From the NCBI GenBank assembly GCA_036245525.1, contig BTPG01000004.1:51322758-51386757 (forward strand): DNA of 64,000 nucleotides, read 5' to 3'. Both the position numbers and the translations under genes were made by a program. Below the pieces are notes generated by a model. The model had not been told where the DNA came from. It was given only the letters and a program-made list of their open reading frames with translations, and ran no database searches. The stretch comes from Semisulcospira habei. Lineage: Eukaryota > Mollusca > Gastropoda > Semisulcospiridae. Below are positions 1-10,247 of the stretch, in pieces (positions within the stretch are counted from its first letter, which is position 1; each line of letters begins with the position of its first letter).

Positions 1-43
<43 letters not shown>

Positions 44-57
44 TGTGTGTGTGTGTT
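1..57. repeat. (TG)n microsatellite
   Basis: An almost uninterrupted TG dinucleotide run starts at the window edge, so its full length is unknown. One GG interruption is visible near 36. The apparent reading frame through it is only low-complexity sequence. Confidence 0.95.
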
Positions 58-1060
58 TGTGGTTTCACAATTAAGTCTACAAAACTCGGCCATTTATTAT
101 TGAGATGTCACAGAATACTAGTTGCATGTATGAACTCCAATGTTGCAATTAAATTATCAAGTTCAGTGAAACGATTCTACAATTTGCTTACACTAACAGA
201 AACGTAGTCAACCTAAAAATGTGAATGTCCGTTTTATGGGCGATTATTTTGGCGGAAGGATACACGGTTCGGACACGCGTCCGCCTCTGCCATTTTAAAA
301 CAGAGAGTAGTACTGATTCCTACGCTTCCAACGTTTCTTTAGATGATAGTTGCAAGCCAAAGCATCTTGTAAGCTATCTGTAAGATATGCCAATGTTCTG
401 GTGAAATAATTCGACAACGTTTTTAATTCAACGCACGTAAGTTATCTCAGTACAAACACAATTTCACAGTAACATACAAAGTGCTTTAAGAAAGGTCTGC
501 TGAGAGACTGAATTAGCAGATGACGACGTGGACTGTCTCTTGCATTACCGACAAAAACCAATGTTGTACGACAGACGATCGGAGACCTGGGAAAGTGTGG
601 GTTGAACCTTTGGCTGAGACTACGATACCGCGGTTGGGCGGAAATTTGAAAGAAGCGCAGGTTATGCGTCTTTTCCGCCAGGTGGCATTGTCAGTAGCAG
701 TCAAGGGATTAATAAGCGATGGTTTATTGAGCGGCGCGAGGTGGAACACTATGAAGGCAAGTCATGAAGGTTCGCACCGACTTGTGCCTTGGCGGGAGTG
801 CAGATCCATATACCATCAAGAGGCAACATTCTCATGAGCATCCGAGGTCAAGCGCGGATCAGAGACGCGCCGGAGGGAAAGGGGGGGGGGGGTTGGGGGG
901 TTGCAATTTTGTTTGGGACCTTCAACCGGATTTAAAAGGTTTCCTGATGCCAGACCTTGCTTCCACAGTGGCCGACAAATAAAAAAGCGGGGGAGGGGGG
1001 AGGGGGGTTGATACAGCATTGTTACGTTTGTGGTTGTGTTATTCTTTTGAGAGCATGCGT
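58..1060. other. Intergenic stretch without recognisable gene
   Basis: I see no conserved protein or RNA gene here. Open frames up to about 105 codons (for example 520-837 plus) show no family resemblance. A 12-base G tract lies at about 881-892 and G-rich sequence at about 989-1008. Confidence 0.5.
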
Positions 1061-1074
1061 GTGTTGATCATAGG

Positions 1075-1450
1075 TTGTACATGGTTGTAAATTGCTTAAC
1101 GTCCCGACAGCTACATGACTTTCTCAGGACGTGCCTGCACTGCTTGTGAAAAAACAAACAAACAAACAACCCCCCCCCCAAAACAAAAACCCCAACTAAA
1201 CAGCCGGTCTAATACACTAAATAAAGCAAAGACCATTTAGGCAACACATCCAATATCAAGAGCTACAGGCAGCGCAGACAGTAGGGAGAGTTTAAAAAAG
1301 GAAAATACAGGTGAATGGACCAAGGGTAGACAGAAACACATGCCCCAGAATAAAGGCGAAAATCTACCCTGTGGGGCTGACCAGGGCAAACCTGGGAACT
1401 AAAAAGTAGTTAACCCCACCCGAGTCCCCCAGGGCAGTTCCGAGTGGGGG
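1075..1450 (-). mobile_element. SINE-like element S1, copy 1, with 14-bp target-site duplication
   Basis: The 376-bp segment is flanked by an exact 14-bp direct repeat, GTGTTGATCATAGG, at 1061-1074 and 1451-1464, as expected for target-primed insertion. A second copy lies in the opposite orientation at about 5487-5862. Read on the minus strand it runs from a C-rich start through a T-rich stretch to a tail containing GTCGGGACGTTAAGCAA. I cannot see convincing pol III A and B boxes, so calling it a SINE rather than another short retroposon is an inference. Confidence 0.6.
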
Positions 1451-1464
1451 GTGTTGATCATAGG

Positions 1465-2174
1465 AAAGATCCCATGTTTATCCGAGTTATTTTGGATAAG
1501 AATTACGTACCTTTTTAGTATGATTCGTTTTCTTTTGCACGGAGAATTGCGATCGCTTTTTGTAGCTAGAATGACGCATATTTTCGCTACATTGCTGTAA
1601 CGTTTGACCAACATTAGACTGGAAGGTTCTTGCAGGGTCGCGACCTCAGTTTCTAGTGACCTCAAATATGACGTCAAAGTAAACATGTTGTTGGCTACAG
1701 TTAGCAATATTTACGGACTGCATGGCCCGGATTTTCTGGAATGCCTCTAAATATTAGTCGAAGATTGTAGACGATTCTAGGGTGTTCTTTTTCATGAATA
1801 TTAATGAGTTTTGGTTACGTTTTCTTTTCTGATTGGTCGAGTTGTGTAGTTTGCGTGATTGTTCTGGAAATCTGTAATAGTATAAAAAGGGGTGTTAGCG
1901 AATTATGTGTGTGCTTTGTATGGAAAACGCAGTGTATCAGAATTGTGGATGCATTGTAGAGAGACAGTGTACCAAAGTGTGGATGCATTTGTGGATTAAT
2001 TTTGCTGAGATTGCATCTGAGAATAAAGTACTTTTGGAACTGTTACTACAGTGTGGTCTACAACCTTGTGCCACGTGTGACGAGTTGCAGCTGAGTGAAG
2101 TTTCTTTACAAGAACCATACGTGCGTGCGTCTGGTGTGATTGTATCATACTACGGCTACGACTATCACGTAACA
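1465..2174 (+). mobile_element. Probable 5' LTR of a Ty3/gypsy-like retrotransposon
   Basis: Upstream of the broken gag there is a TATA-like TATAAAAAGG at 1881-1890. The segment ends in CA at 2173-2174 just before a candidate primer-binding site. Its last ~50 bases (from about 2119) recur at 3698-3749, downstream of gag, as expected for a shared LTR end. The 5' boundary is not defined; 1465 is only the end of the neighbouring element's target duplication. Confidence 0.4.
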
Positions 2175-2176
2175 TT

Positions 2177-2194
2177 TGGCACCTCCGACGGGAC
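2177..2194 (+). promoter_or_regulatory. Candidate primer-binding site
   Basis: TGGCACCTCCGACGGGAC begins with TGG (the complement of a tRNA CCA end) two bases after the CA that would close the 5' LTR. The position and first bases fit an LTR-retrotransposon primer-binding site. The tRNA is not identified. Confidence 0.35.
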
Positions 2195-2258
2195 TTCTTC
2201 AGTTGGCTCAGTGGAAAGGGTATCCGGAGACAACAGTCAGCAGTGAAACGCAGAGATG

Positions 2259-3717
2259 GCGACATCGGAAATGGAGACATTCAGTCCTGAAAATTGGAAA
2301 GGAATGTGGACTCGAGGGAGCTCAACTCCTGGATTTTATAAAGGAGAGAGAGAGAGAGAGAGAGGAGAGATTGGAGAGAGAAAATGAGAGGGAAGAGAGA
2401 AAATGAGAGGGAAAAAAGAAAAGAGACTAGAAGAAAATGAGAGACCGGAGAAAGAAGAAAAGAGACTGGAGAGAGAAAAAGGAGACAGAAGAAAAGAGAT
2501 TGGAGAGAGAAGAAAGAGCGTGAGATCAAGAAACTCGAAATTCAAGGAGCAGAGGCAGAGAAACAGCGAGAAGAGGCAGAGAAACAGCGAGAAGAGGCAG
2601 AGAAACAGCGAGAAGAGGCAGAGAAACAGCGAAAAGAGGCAGAGAAACAGTGAGAAGAGGCCGAGAAACAGCGAGAAGAGGAGCGACAACACGAAATTCA
2701 TCTCAAGAGGATGGAGTTATAGGCACAGGGCCAGCTGAAGCAACTGCCTTAGCCAGCAGAGACCAAACAGCCCATGCGCCAAAACTACCTCATTATTCTG
2801 AAAATTCAGATAAAATGGACGCTTACCTGGAGCGATTCGAGCGCTTCGCAAGCAGCAACAACTGGAAACAGGAGACTTGGGCCACCAAACGCAGCGCACT
2901 TTCGACCGGCAAAGCGCTAGTGTTCTACACTGACCCGCCTGCCAAGAGACAAAGCCGAGGATTATGCCCAGTTGAGAGCCGCCCTGTTGAGTCAGCACGA
3001 CTTCACTGAAGAGAGTTACAGACGTCGATTCCGGAACTGCAAACCTGAGGAAGGAGAAACACCCGGCATATTCATTGAGACTCAGGACCTACATGGAGAA
3101 ATAGATATAGCTGGCCGGATTGAAGAAGGAGTACCAGGACCTGTGTGACCTCATCATCAAAGAACAAATCCTCAGCACATGTTCTAAGGACATGGCCGCC
3201 CACCTCAGCAGGGAGCAAAAGGCCCAGTCCGGCTTGAAGGCTCTTGCAGATTTCGCTCAAAGATACCTGGAGGCCTACAACATGAAGTTCGGGCCCGGCA
3301 AGCCGCAGCGTGTGTCTACACCAGCAGAGGAAAAAACACGACTTTAGAGATACCCCGAAACAGATGTCGGTGGAGAGCCTGACATGTTTTTCCTGTGGAA
3401 TGAAGGGACACAAGGCGAGACGTTGTCTTTCCAAGGGTGTTCCCCAAGGCGACAACACTAGAAGGCCCAACCAAGACCGCGGGACAACAGGCAGAAGTGG
3501 TACCACGTCTCAACACAGAGCCGCCGCGGCACTGGACAATGATGTGACGTCATTTGGTGACTTTGAGTCTGGTGAGAGGCGGGCGACACTGGAGCAGATC
3601 GAGTCTTTTAGGAGTGGACGCATTCCAGTAGGCGATGGGGCAACATTCTCACCAGTTTCTAACATCGCGCTGCCTGAGAGTGAAGTGCCCAAGGTGACGT
3701 GCGCGCGTCTAGTGGTG
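2259..3717 (+). pseudogene. Broken retrotransposon gag (capsid plus CCHC zinc knuckle)
   Basis: This is a decayed gag of the kind found in invertebrate Ty3/gypsy elements. A charged, repetitive N-terminal part (21-bp repeats at about 2545-2690 and a GA run at 2343-2362) is followed by a capsid-like segment with KLPHYSENSDKMDAYLERFE (about 2781-2850). Next come EESYRRRFRNCKPEEGE-like sequence (about 3010-3060) and a YQDLCDLIIKEQILSTCSKD segment (about 3127-3190). It ends with a zinc knuckle CFSCGMKGHKARRC (C-X2-C-X4-H-X4-C) at about 3388-3430. At least three frame changes separate these parts. No protease, RT or integrase follows; a 3' LTR remnant comes directly after it. It is almost certainly inactive. 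Confidence 0.75.
2545..2690 (+). repeat. 21-bp tandem repeat within gag N-terminus
   Basis: About six copies of a 21-bp unit (core GAGAAACAGCGAGAAGAGGCA) encode a 7-residue repeat. One frame reads EEAEKQR, a coiled-coil-like pattern; another reads KRQRNSE. The coiled-coil frame is the one that fits typical gag N-termini. Confidence 0.8.
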
Positions 3718-3749
3718 TGATTGTATCATACTACGAATACGACGTAACA
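3698..3749 (+). mobile_element. Residual 3' LTR end
   Basis: About 50 bases, including TGTGATTGTATCATACTACG, repeat the end of the proposed 5' LTR (about 2119-2174) with small changes and end in GTAACA. The position right after gag indicates that pol and most of the 3' LTR were deleted. Confidence 0.45.
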
Positions 3750-3832
3750 CGCATTTTAAAGTATATCAGCTGGGGAAGGGGATCGGGGTCGAACCCTCCC
3801 TCCCCAGATCAATCCCTGTGGTTCGTGACAAT

Positions 3833-3922
3833 GTGGTAGCGATTTTGTTCGATGTAAATCCTACAGGAATACTGACATTCTGCAGGAATCACCTCCACAA
3901 AAATCGCTACCGACTCTAAGAA
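3833..3922. mobile_element. Divergent hairpin element, H2 family
   Basis: Imperfect palindrome with arms GGTAGCGATTTTGTTCGATG and CCACAAAAATCGCTACCGA around CTGCAGGAAT-like centres. It matches the H2 hairpin at 37719-37808 but has diverged more than the copies inside YLPM1. Confidence 0.45.
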
Positions 3923-4012
3923 ATTAACCCAAATCGGCTCGCCTGGTTGAAAAAGGCAACCGTCAATTCATGGATACTCGGGTGTGAAGACTTGGTGAAA
4001 GGAAACGAAAAC

Positions 4013-4118
4013 AGTCAGGCTGGTCAAAGAAAAACACAGTCAGGTTGGTCAAAGAAAAACACAGTCAGGCTGGTCAAAGAAAAACACAGTCAGGCTGGTC
4101 AAAGAAAAACACAGTCCA
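4013..4118. repeat. 25-bp minisatellite
   Basis: Four copies of a 25-bp unit (CAGGCTGGTCAAAGAAAAAC followed by ACAGT) in direct tandem, with one T/C variant. Translation across it gives low-complexity sequence only. Confidence 0.9.
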
Positions 4119-4684
4119 AAGAAAAAAAAAAAGTAATACGCGTATTGTCCCGTTAGATTTTCGGCGACAATTCCTGTCTATATGTGCGCGTGCGCATGCA
4201 CATACTGACATACATGCTCGTACACCAGCGCATATAGGTGCAATCTCTCTCTCGGCACACACACACAGAAAACAACGCGTGCACGTAGACACGCGGAGAT
4301 AGAAAATTCAGTTACAGAAATAAAACCACCAACAAAAAACCCAACACGTATCACTTTATTTACTAACGCAAGTGAGAAAAACAAAACAAAACAAAACAAA
4401 AAAAAAAGAAAAAAAAGAATGAAAAACAAACTGATGAAAAGTTTATTTGCGCAACAAACAAATCTGCATCTTGAATGATTGATTAGTCCATTTCGTCCAC
4501 CAGCTGTCCACTGTCACAAGAAAACTAAATACTGACTTGAAGACGGTGGGCTGTCAGCAGAGGGTGTAATGGTTGTTGCAGCGACAACACACGCCATGGT
4601 AAAACGCCATTAATCAAGACGCGCTGATCCGCATGAGCCCAATACTCACTAACCAAAGGCTAGGCAAGTACAGTACACATACCA

Positions 4685-5060
4685 AGAGAAATCACTCGGC
4701 GCTGGTCACTCAAACAAATCCATGACCCCCTCTTATGGACCTATGGGAAATCACTCAGTGCTGGACAAAGTTAGACCTGACTCCCGCCTAACTGCATCTA
4801 TGGGAAATCACTCAGCACTTGACAAACATACCCTTGACCCCCACTCCATATGGCACCTACGGGAAATCACTCAGGACTGGACAAACAGATTCCTGACCCC
4901 GTCCTTATGGCACCTATTGGAAATCACTCAGTGCTGGACAAAGAAACAGATTTCCTGACCCCCGACGCCCCTTTCACTATGGCACCTAGGGGAAATCACT
5001 CAGCACTGGTCAAATAGACCCCCCCCCCCCCCTCATTATGGCACAGATAGGAAATCACTC
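4685..5060. repeat. ~62-bp minisatellite, left block
   Basis: Degenerate tandem units of about 60-70 bp share GGGAAATCACTCAGYRCTGG and TATGGCACCTA cores (for example 4745, 4804, 4860, 4919, 4990). The same array resumes at about 5865-6085 beyond inserted elements. A 17-base C tract lies at about 5018-5034. Confidence 0.8.
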
Positions 5061-5077
5061 CTGCTGTATGGCAGGCC

Positions 5078-5451
5078 GTTCCATTAATAACTGATTAATT
5101 CATCCCATGACAAAATATTTAATGCTAGGAATAAATAATTTATCATAGGACATTTGATTTAATCCTGGGATAAATTCAGTTTACTCGTAGGATAAATTTG
5201 ATTTAATCCTAGGACAAATTACTAATTTCAACCAAGCAGCCATGGTGCCTCTAGCAAATCGTTCAATAAATGAATATATTTTCCACCATGTCATGTCACC
5301 TCGGATGATTCCTGCTGACTGATTGACTGGAATTAGTCCTATGATTAATTATATATTCTTAGGATTAATTCAAATTTGTCCTAGGATAAATGATTTAGTC
5401 CTAGCATTAAATATTTTGTCCTAGGACGAATTAGTCAGTTATAAGTGGAAC
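5078..5451. mobile_element. Long inverted-repeat (foldback/MITE) element
   Basis: The two ends are imperfect inverted repeats more than 100 bp long. The left starts GTTCCATTAATAACTGATTAA; the right ends with the near complement TTAGTCAGTTATAAGTGGAAC. AT-rich motifs such as TTTAATCCTAGGAYAAATT recur in both arms. There is no coding sequence. It sits between the two halves of the minisatellite, together with the S1 copy. Confidence 0.65.
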
Positions 5452-5486
5452 AAAAGGCCACAGTGCTGGCCAGATTCCTTCACCCC

Positions 5487-5862
5487 CGCCCCCACCCGGG
5501 TCTGCCCTGGGGAACTTGGTTGGGTTAAGTACTTCTTAGTTCCCAGGGTCACACTGGTCAGCCCCACAGGGTGGGTTTTCCCTTCTATTTTGGGGCACGT
5601 GTTTCTGTCTGTCCATTCACCTGTATTTTCCCTTTTTAAACTCTCCCTACTGCCTGCGCTTCCTGCAGCTCTTGATATTGGATCATCCGATGTGTGTTGC
5701 TAAATGGTCTTAGGTTTATTTAGCGTATTAGACCGGCTGGCGACATAATTCAATATTCTGTTTATTTTTTTTTTTTTTTTTTTTTTCACAAGCAGTGCAG
5801 GCACGTCCTGAGAAAGTCTTGTTGCTGTCGGGACGTTAAGCAATGTACAACTAACTAACCTT
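5487..5862 (+). mobile_element. SINE-like element S1, copy 2
   Basis: Second copy of the element at 1075-1450, in the opposite orientation and about 80-85% similar by eye. It shares TCACCTGTATTTTCCCTTTT, TATTAGACCGGCTG and the tail GTCGGGACGTTAAGCAA, ending in an ACTAACTAACC-like tail. An uninterrupted T run of about 20 bases (about 5766-5786) separates body and tail. Confidence 0.6.
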
Positions 5863-5864
5863 CA

Positions 5865-6085
5865 CCTCCTCCTTATGGCTCCTATGGGAATGACTCAGTA
5901 CTGTTCAAACAGATCCCACGACCCCCTTCTTATAGTACATATGGGAAATGATGAAGTGCTGGTTAAAGAAACAGATCCCCGTGACTCTCTCCTAAATAGC
6001 ATCTATGGGAAATGACTCATTGGTGGTCAAACAGATCCCCTGACCCCCTCCAGTTGGCACCTATGGGGAATGACTCAGCACTGAT
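5865..6085. repeat. ~62-bp minisatellite, right block
   Basis: Continues the array of 4685-5060: units with CCTATGGGRAATGACTCAGY and CAAACAGATCCC. The separation from the left block equals the inserted foldback and S1 elements, so the array predates those insertions. Confidence 0.7.
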
Positions 6086-6293
6086 CACACAGACAGGTGC
6101 CATACGATGAGAGTCAGACGATCTGTTTGCTTGTCGAACGCCAAACGATTTCCCTTGGTATGTGAACTGTCATGAGCCAAAGGAGCTTGTGGTAGTTAAC
6201 AAGGACCAATGCCACTTGCTGGCCCCAATTCACTCTCTGAATGAAGAGGTAAACAGGCCTTCAACACATTTTCTGTCCAATGGCTACAGGTAG

Positions 6294-6507
6294 TTAACTC
6301 TTTCAGCCCGACGCAGGTATTTCCCAAATTTTGGAGGCGTCATCTAACGACTATGCACCTGTTGCAGGAGATGGATCGACCATGATAGTTCAAGGGTAGT
6401 GCCAGATGAGCTTGACGCCGACAGGTGCCAAGCTAATCTGGCACTACCCTTGAATTATCATGGTTGACCCATCTCCTGCTGTAGTGCGTCAGGGGTGAAT
6501 GGGTTAA
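6294..6507. mobile_element. Hairpin MITE, family A
   Basis: TTAA-bounded element (6294-6297, 6504-6507) with the core AGTTCAAGGGTAGTGCC and its complement around a TTGRCGCC/GGTGCCAA loop. Arms mismatch here: the left reads GATGAGC and the right GCTAATC, so this copy is partly decayed or recombined. Confidence 0.75.
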
Positions 6508-6752
6508 TGTGTACTGGCCTGCGCTTTAAGCCTTGCTGCTTCAAATTGTAATGTCCACAGTCACAGACCAACACAAACACGTATAAATGCTTCCCCCTAA
6601 CGAGCACAGAACATGTAATACGTATATACTTAAACTTTTCCAAATACTCGGCAGACAAACGTTCAGGCTAGTCCTGATCACCCGACGTAGCAAGCCGGAA
6701 TTTTGTAGCGCCTTTCTGTCTTTGTCTATCGTCTTTGACGATAAAAGAAAGC

Positions 6753-6777
6753 TCCCCCCCCCCCCCCCCCCCCCCCC
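6753..6777. repeat. Poly-C tract
   Basis: About 25 consecutive C residues after GAAAGCT. One of several C or G homopolymers of 17-26 bases in this window. The proline-rich reading frames across it are not credible genes. Confidence 0.9.
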
Positions 6778-6829
6778 TCCCTTTCGATCAGTTAATTACT
6801 TTGTGTTCGAAGCTTGAAAAAAACAACAA

Positions 6830-7800
6830 TGTTCACACTGGAAAGAGAAGTAGTCAATGTGTTCTTGTACCCTTCCTTCCTAGTCCGTTTACACACTTGC
6901 TCCTTTCCTGGATTCTTTCCATATCATCCTTGACCAAGAGTTCATTCCCATCCCATGTTTATGTGCAAACACGATGATTTCAAGGTAAAATCAAGGTCAC
7001 GCGGCCTAAACACTTTTGTAGCAAGAACTGCCGATGTCAACAAGATAAGCTTTCTGTGATTTAGGCAAAAGCAGTGTGGCTTTTTTTTTCTTCTGTCCTT
7101 CACAGTTCCTGGGTCATTGGTCCTCGCGGACTGGAGTAAAAGTCAACCTCTTTGTACAGTTCCTGGTCACAAAGCTGCCAGGAGTGAAGAGGGGGGCCAA
7201 CCTTTTTTCCCATGCTTGGTGGACGACTGGAATTCTTGGATGTTGAACAAAGATTTCAGAAATGCAATCTGCATCAAATGGCAAAGAAGGGGTTAAAGAG
7301 TTCCCTTGTGGTCACTGACGCACTGAGCTTTGGTGACTGGTGGCTGCACTGCCTTCAATTGCCTGTAATGTGGGCGCCACCTGCCTGCAAATAGACCAAC
7401 ATCCACACGGATTTGCCCCACAGCAAGTGGTGGTAACAAAGTCATACAAACATTCTGAACGCGTTAAGTTCCTATCAACTTTAAACATTAAGCTCTTCTC
7501 ATATTATGTATTAACTTTCATTTCAAACCAATTCACCCAAGGGTAAAGATCAAGTAAAACATTATCCGAACCTTATCTCCATGCAGTGGCAAGTTACTTT
7601 AGTGACCTTAGAAAGTTTATCTCACTAATGGAGAGGTAATGGAGAAAGGAATCAATGAATCCCAATTTAATCATTCATACCTATAACCATTTTCATCTTT
7701 TTTGTTTTTTAAAAATTTAATGAAGTTGAATTGTAGCCCAGTCTATCAATGTTGTAACACAGTCTGTCAGTTGTTGGGCTACTGAAACAACAAAGTGAGT
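6830..7800. other. Non-coding stretch
   Basis: No gene, RNA or strong repeat structure recognised. Open frames of 60-80 codons have no family resemblance. Confidence 0.4.
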
Positions 7801-7951
7801 TTTAACCTTTCCATCCTGATACACTATTGCTTGAAATGAATTTGACTGACAGTTTAAGGGTAGTGCCAGAATGGCTTGGCACCTCAGATGTCAAGCTCTT
7901 CTGGCACCAGCCTAGAACTAAAATGGTTGATCTGTCTCTTATCTGTAATCT

Positions 7952-8769
7952 ATTTGCTGACGATACGAGTCTTCATGTTTCTGGTAAAAAAACGACGGAC
8001 ATTAGCCATAGTTTACAATGCAGTCTCAATGAGGTATCTGACTGGTGTAGACAGAACCATATGGTTCTTCACCCAGCTAAAACAAAGAGTATCTTAATCG
8101 CCACGCGACAAAAACATCAACGCCGACTACAGCCATTACAATTACAATTAAACGCTGAACCTGTTGAACAAGTCACTGAGCGTAAATTCTTAGGAATACA
8201 TGTTGATGAACAACTGTGCTGGGAGACCCATATAAATGCTGTTTGTAAGACCATTGCTAAAAACACTTTCTTATTGTCCCAGCTTAGACATGTAACGGAT
8301 ACAAATACCCGTAAATTGTTTTTTCATGCTCATATAAAGTCCCACGTTGATTATGTCTCCACAGTGTGGGACAGCTGCAGTGATGTCCACATGAAGAGGT
8401 TAAACTACATACACAAAAGAGCTGTAAAAATGATAGATAGACGCCCCATGCCTACCACAGACAAATTTAGACATTTAAACATTCTCGGTCTGCGTCAGCA
8501 ACTTACTTTAAACAAATGCGTCTTTATGTACAAGATACTGAATGACACCCCAGTATCTAATCACTAAATTTATATCTCACCAAGAACGTGAACGGACCTC
8601 AAGAAACAATACCTTACCCTTACCACTGCCAAGAATCGACCTTTTTAAAACTAGTATGTCATTCTCTGGTCCGTTTGCTTGGAATTCAATCCCTGCACAT
8701 TTGAGAACTATTACCTCACCAGGAAGTTTTAAAACAAAACTTTCTGATTACCTGATGAGTCAAACTTAG
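7952..8769 (+). pseudogene. RT C-terminal fragment of CR1/L2-like LINE
   Basis: The frame starts at the catalytic FADD box (LFADDTSLHV). It continues through the thumb-like region (KFLGIHVDEQLCWETHI) and QLRHVTDTNTRKLFFHAHIK to 8565, where a stop follows NDTPVSNH. A second frame (about 8542-8769) carries the family's C-terminal signature FKTSMSFSGPFAWNSIPAHL, so one frameshift separates the two. The endonuclease and the palm region before FADD are absent, so it cannot be functional. Confidence 0.8.
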
Positions 8770-8829
8770 TACTTCTCAGGTACTGTAATATTTCCTTACC
8801 TCATGTATTTCATAAGATGATTTTTATGT

Positions 8830-8900
8830 GTGTGTGTGCTCGTGTTTGTTTGTGTGTGTGGGTGTTTGTGTGAGCGGCGCGTGCGCGTGCGTGTGTGATG
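8830..8900. repeat. Degenerate (TG)n stretch
   Basis: TG/CG-rich alternating dinucleotides inside the 3' UTR of the LINE fragment. Confidence 0.6.
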
Positions 8901-10247
8901 AGTGTTATTATTTTTTCTGTAGATAATGATGCTATTGGGTTTTGTATGTAAATATATTTTTTTTTATAGTTTTCCCTTTTTTATGCTGTAGATGTTAGCA
9001 ACGGCAAGTTTGTAAAATGATTTGTTTCTGTCAAAACTTTTTACCGTTGAAAAATAAAGTTTCATCATCATCATCTTAATCTGCAGTGTTGCAATAAACA
9101 AATTTGATAAAATTCAGACTACACGACTTTTGAGCCGAGACTAGATCTGGTGAGCCACTAAATGTAGGCAACTCGGTTAGCTGTTATGCTTAGCCGATAC
9201 TGTTTTGCTCTTAATCCCATGCAACATGCGGCAACATTTAAGCTCAGCCATTGAAAAAGAATTGTCGACGATGCTTCATGATCATACAGTTGTTACAATA
9301 CAATGTTTTATTTCATTTTTGTGGAAATAATACCGAGAATAATGGCGATGAAGCCAGTCAGAGTGGCTTCAGAAAATGGTCTGCCGTGTCATTTTAATAG
9401 CTATTATAATTATTTAACTGTGTTATGCCAACAGTAGATACAATTTTTTTCATGTAAACTCTGCGAATATTGATCATGGAAATAATTTGTTTCTGTAAAG
9501 TTTTCCTGCTCTTACAGCCGATCGTCCATAGTAACATGCCGTCTTGCCCACAGTGCTTTCTCACATGAGAGCGCACTAATTTGGGGGAACCGTGGGTCAA
9601 ATGGTTGTTGTGATGCGTCTAGTGTGGTAGTGTAGCGTCTGTGCTTGTCGCTCTCGCTTTCAGCTCCCACCGCTGGCTAGCAGTTTTGCGAAAAGGGGAG
9701 CAGAACATGTCAGTCTCTCCCTGCCAGTACACAGCCTCTCCAACAACAAGCCTCATGTAGTGCCTCCTCGTGGTGACTCATGGTAACCGAGCACCTTACG
9801 GACTCGGGCTGAACTACAGAGGACTCGGAGGAGATCTGGCCCCCAGACATGCGGCATGCAGGCCCATCGATGTGTGGACAAGCCCTGATGTCCATGAACC
9901 AGATCCCCAGCTATGGGTAAATAGCCCCACTGCCTTGTGGGTGCCTTGGGAGAGGCAAAGGCTAGGGGAGTAAACCCTATACAAATCCGGGCAGGGATGC
10001 TCGATAGCCTTGGTTGGCAGATCTCCTTCGAGAAGGAAAACTCCGAGGAAAAACCTGAGTAGATGGGACCCATAAGCCTTGGTCGGCAATCCATCTAGGA
10101 GAAGGATACTCCAAAACTAAACCATCCTGTGCTCCCAGGAAAGGCCTTTTGACCAGGAGCTAAGGGTGAGGTAACCCCGACAGAAACCCCGAGTGCTGAA
10201 GACGGAGGTACTGGGCTGCACAGCGCACTCTAATAAACCACAGTACC

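Larger units (their letters stand above)
7952..9076 (+). mobile_element. 5'-truncated CR1/L2-like LINE
   Basis: The insert begins inside the RT domain and ends in a CATCATCATCATC tail, with a 6-bp duplication TAATCT on both sides. 5' truncation with a short 3' repeat tail is typical of CR1/L2-group LINEs. The AATAAAG just before the tail could act as a polyadenylation signal. The clade is assigned from motifs only. Confidence 0.65.
7806..9135. mobile_element. Hairpin MITE, family D, split by a LINE insertion
   Basis: 7806-7945 matches the left part of the family D element at 60081-60292 (CCATCCTGATACAC, ATTGCTTGAAATGAATTTG, then the GGTAGTGCCAGA core). 9083-9135 resembles the right part of that element (CAATAAAC, AAATTTGATAAAATTCAG). 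The LINE fragment 7952-9076 lies between them, flanked by TAATCT at 7946-7951 and 9077-9082. Confidence 0.55.

Noticed and set aside
520..837. 105-codon plus-strand frame
   Set aside because: No recognisable domain, and overlapping frames on the other strand are as long; treated as chance.
1905..2246. 113-codon Cys-rich plus-strand frame
   Set aside because: Overlaps the proposed LTR end and PBS; no family resemblance and part of it recurs as non-coding repeat at 3698-3749.
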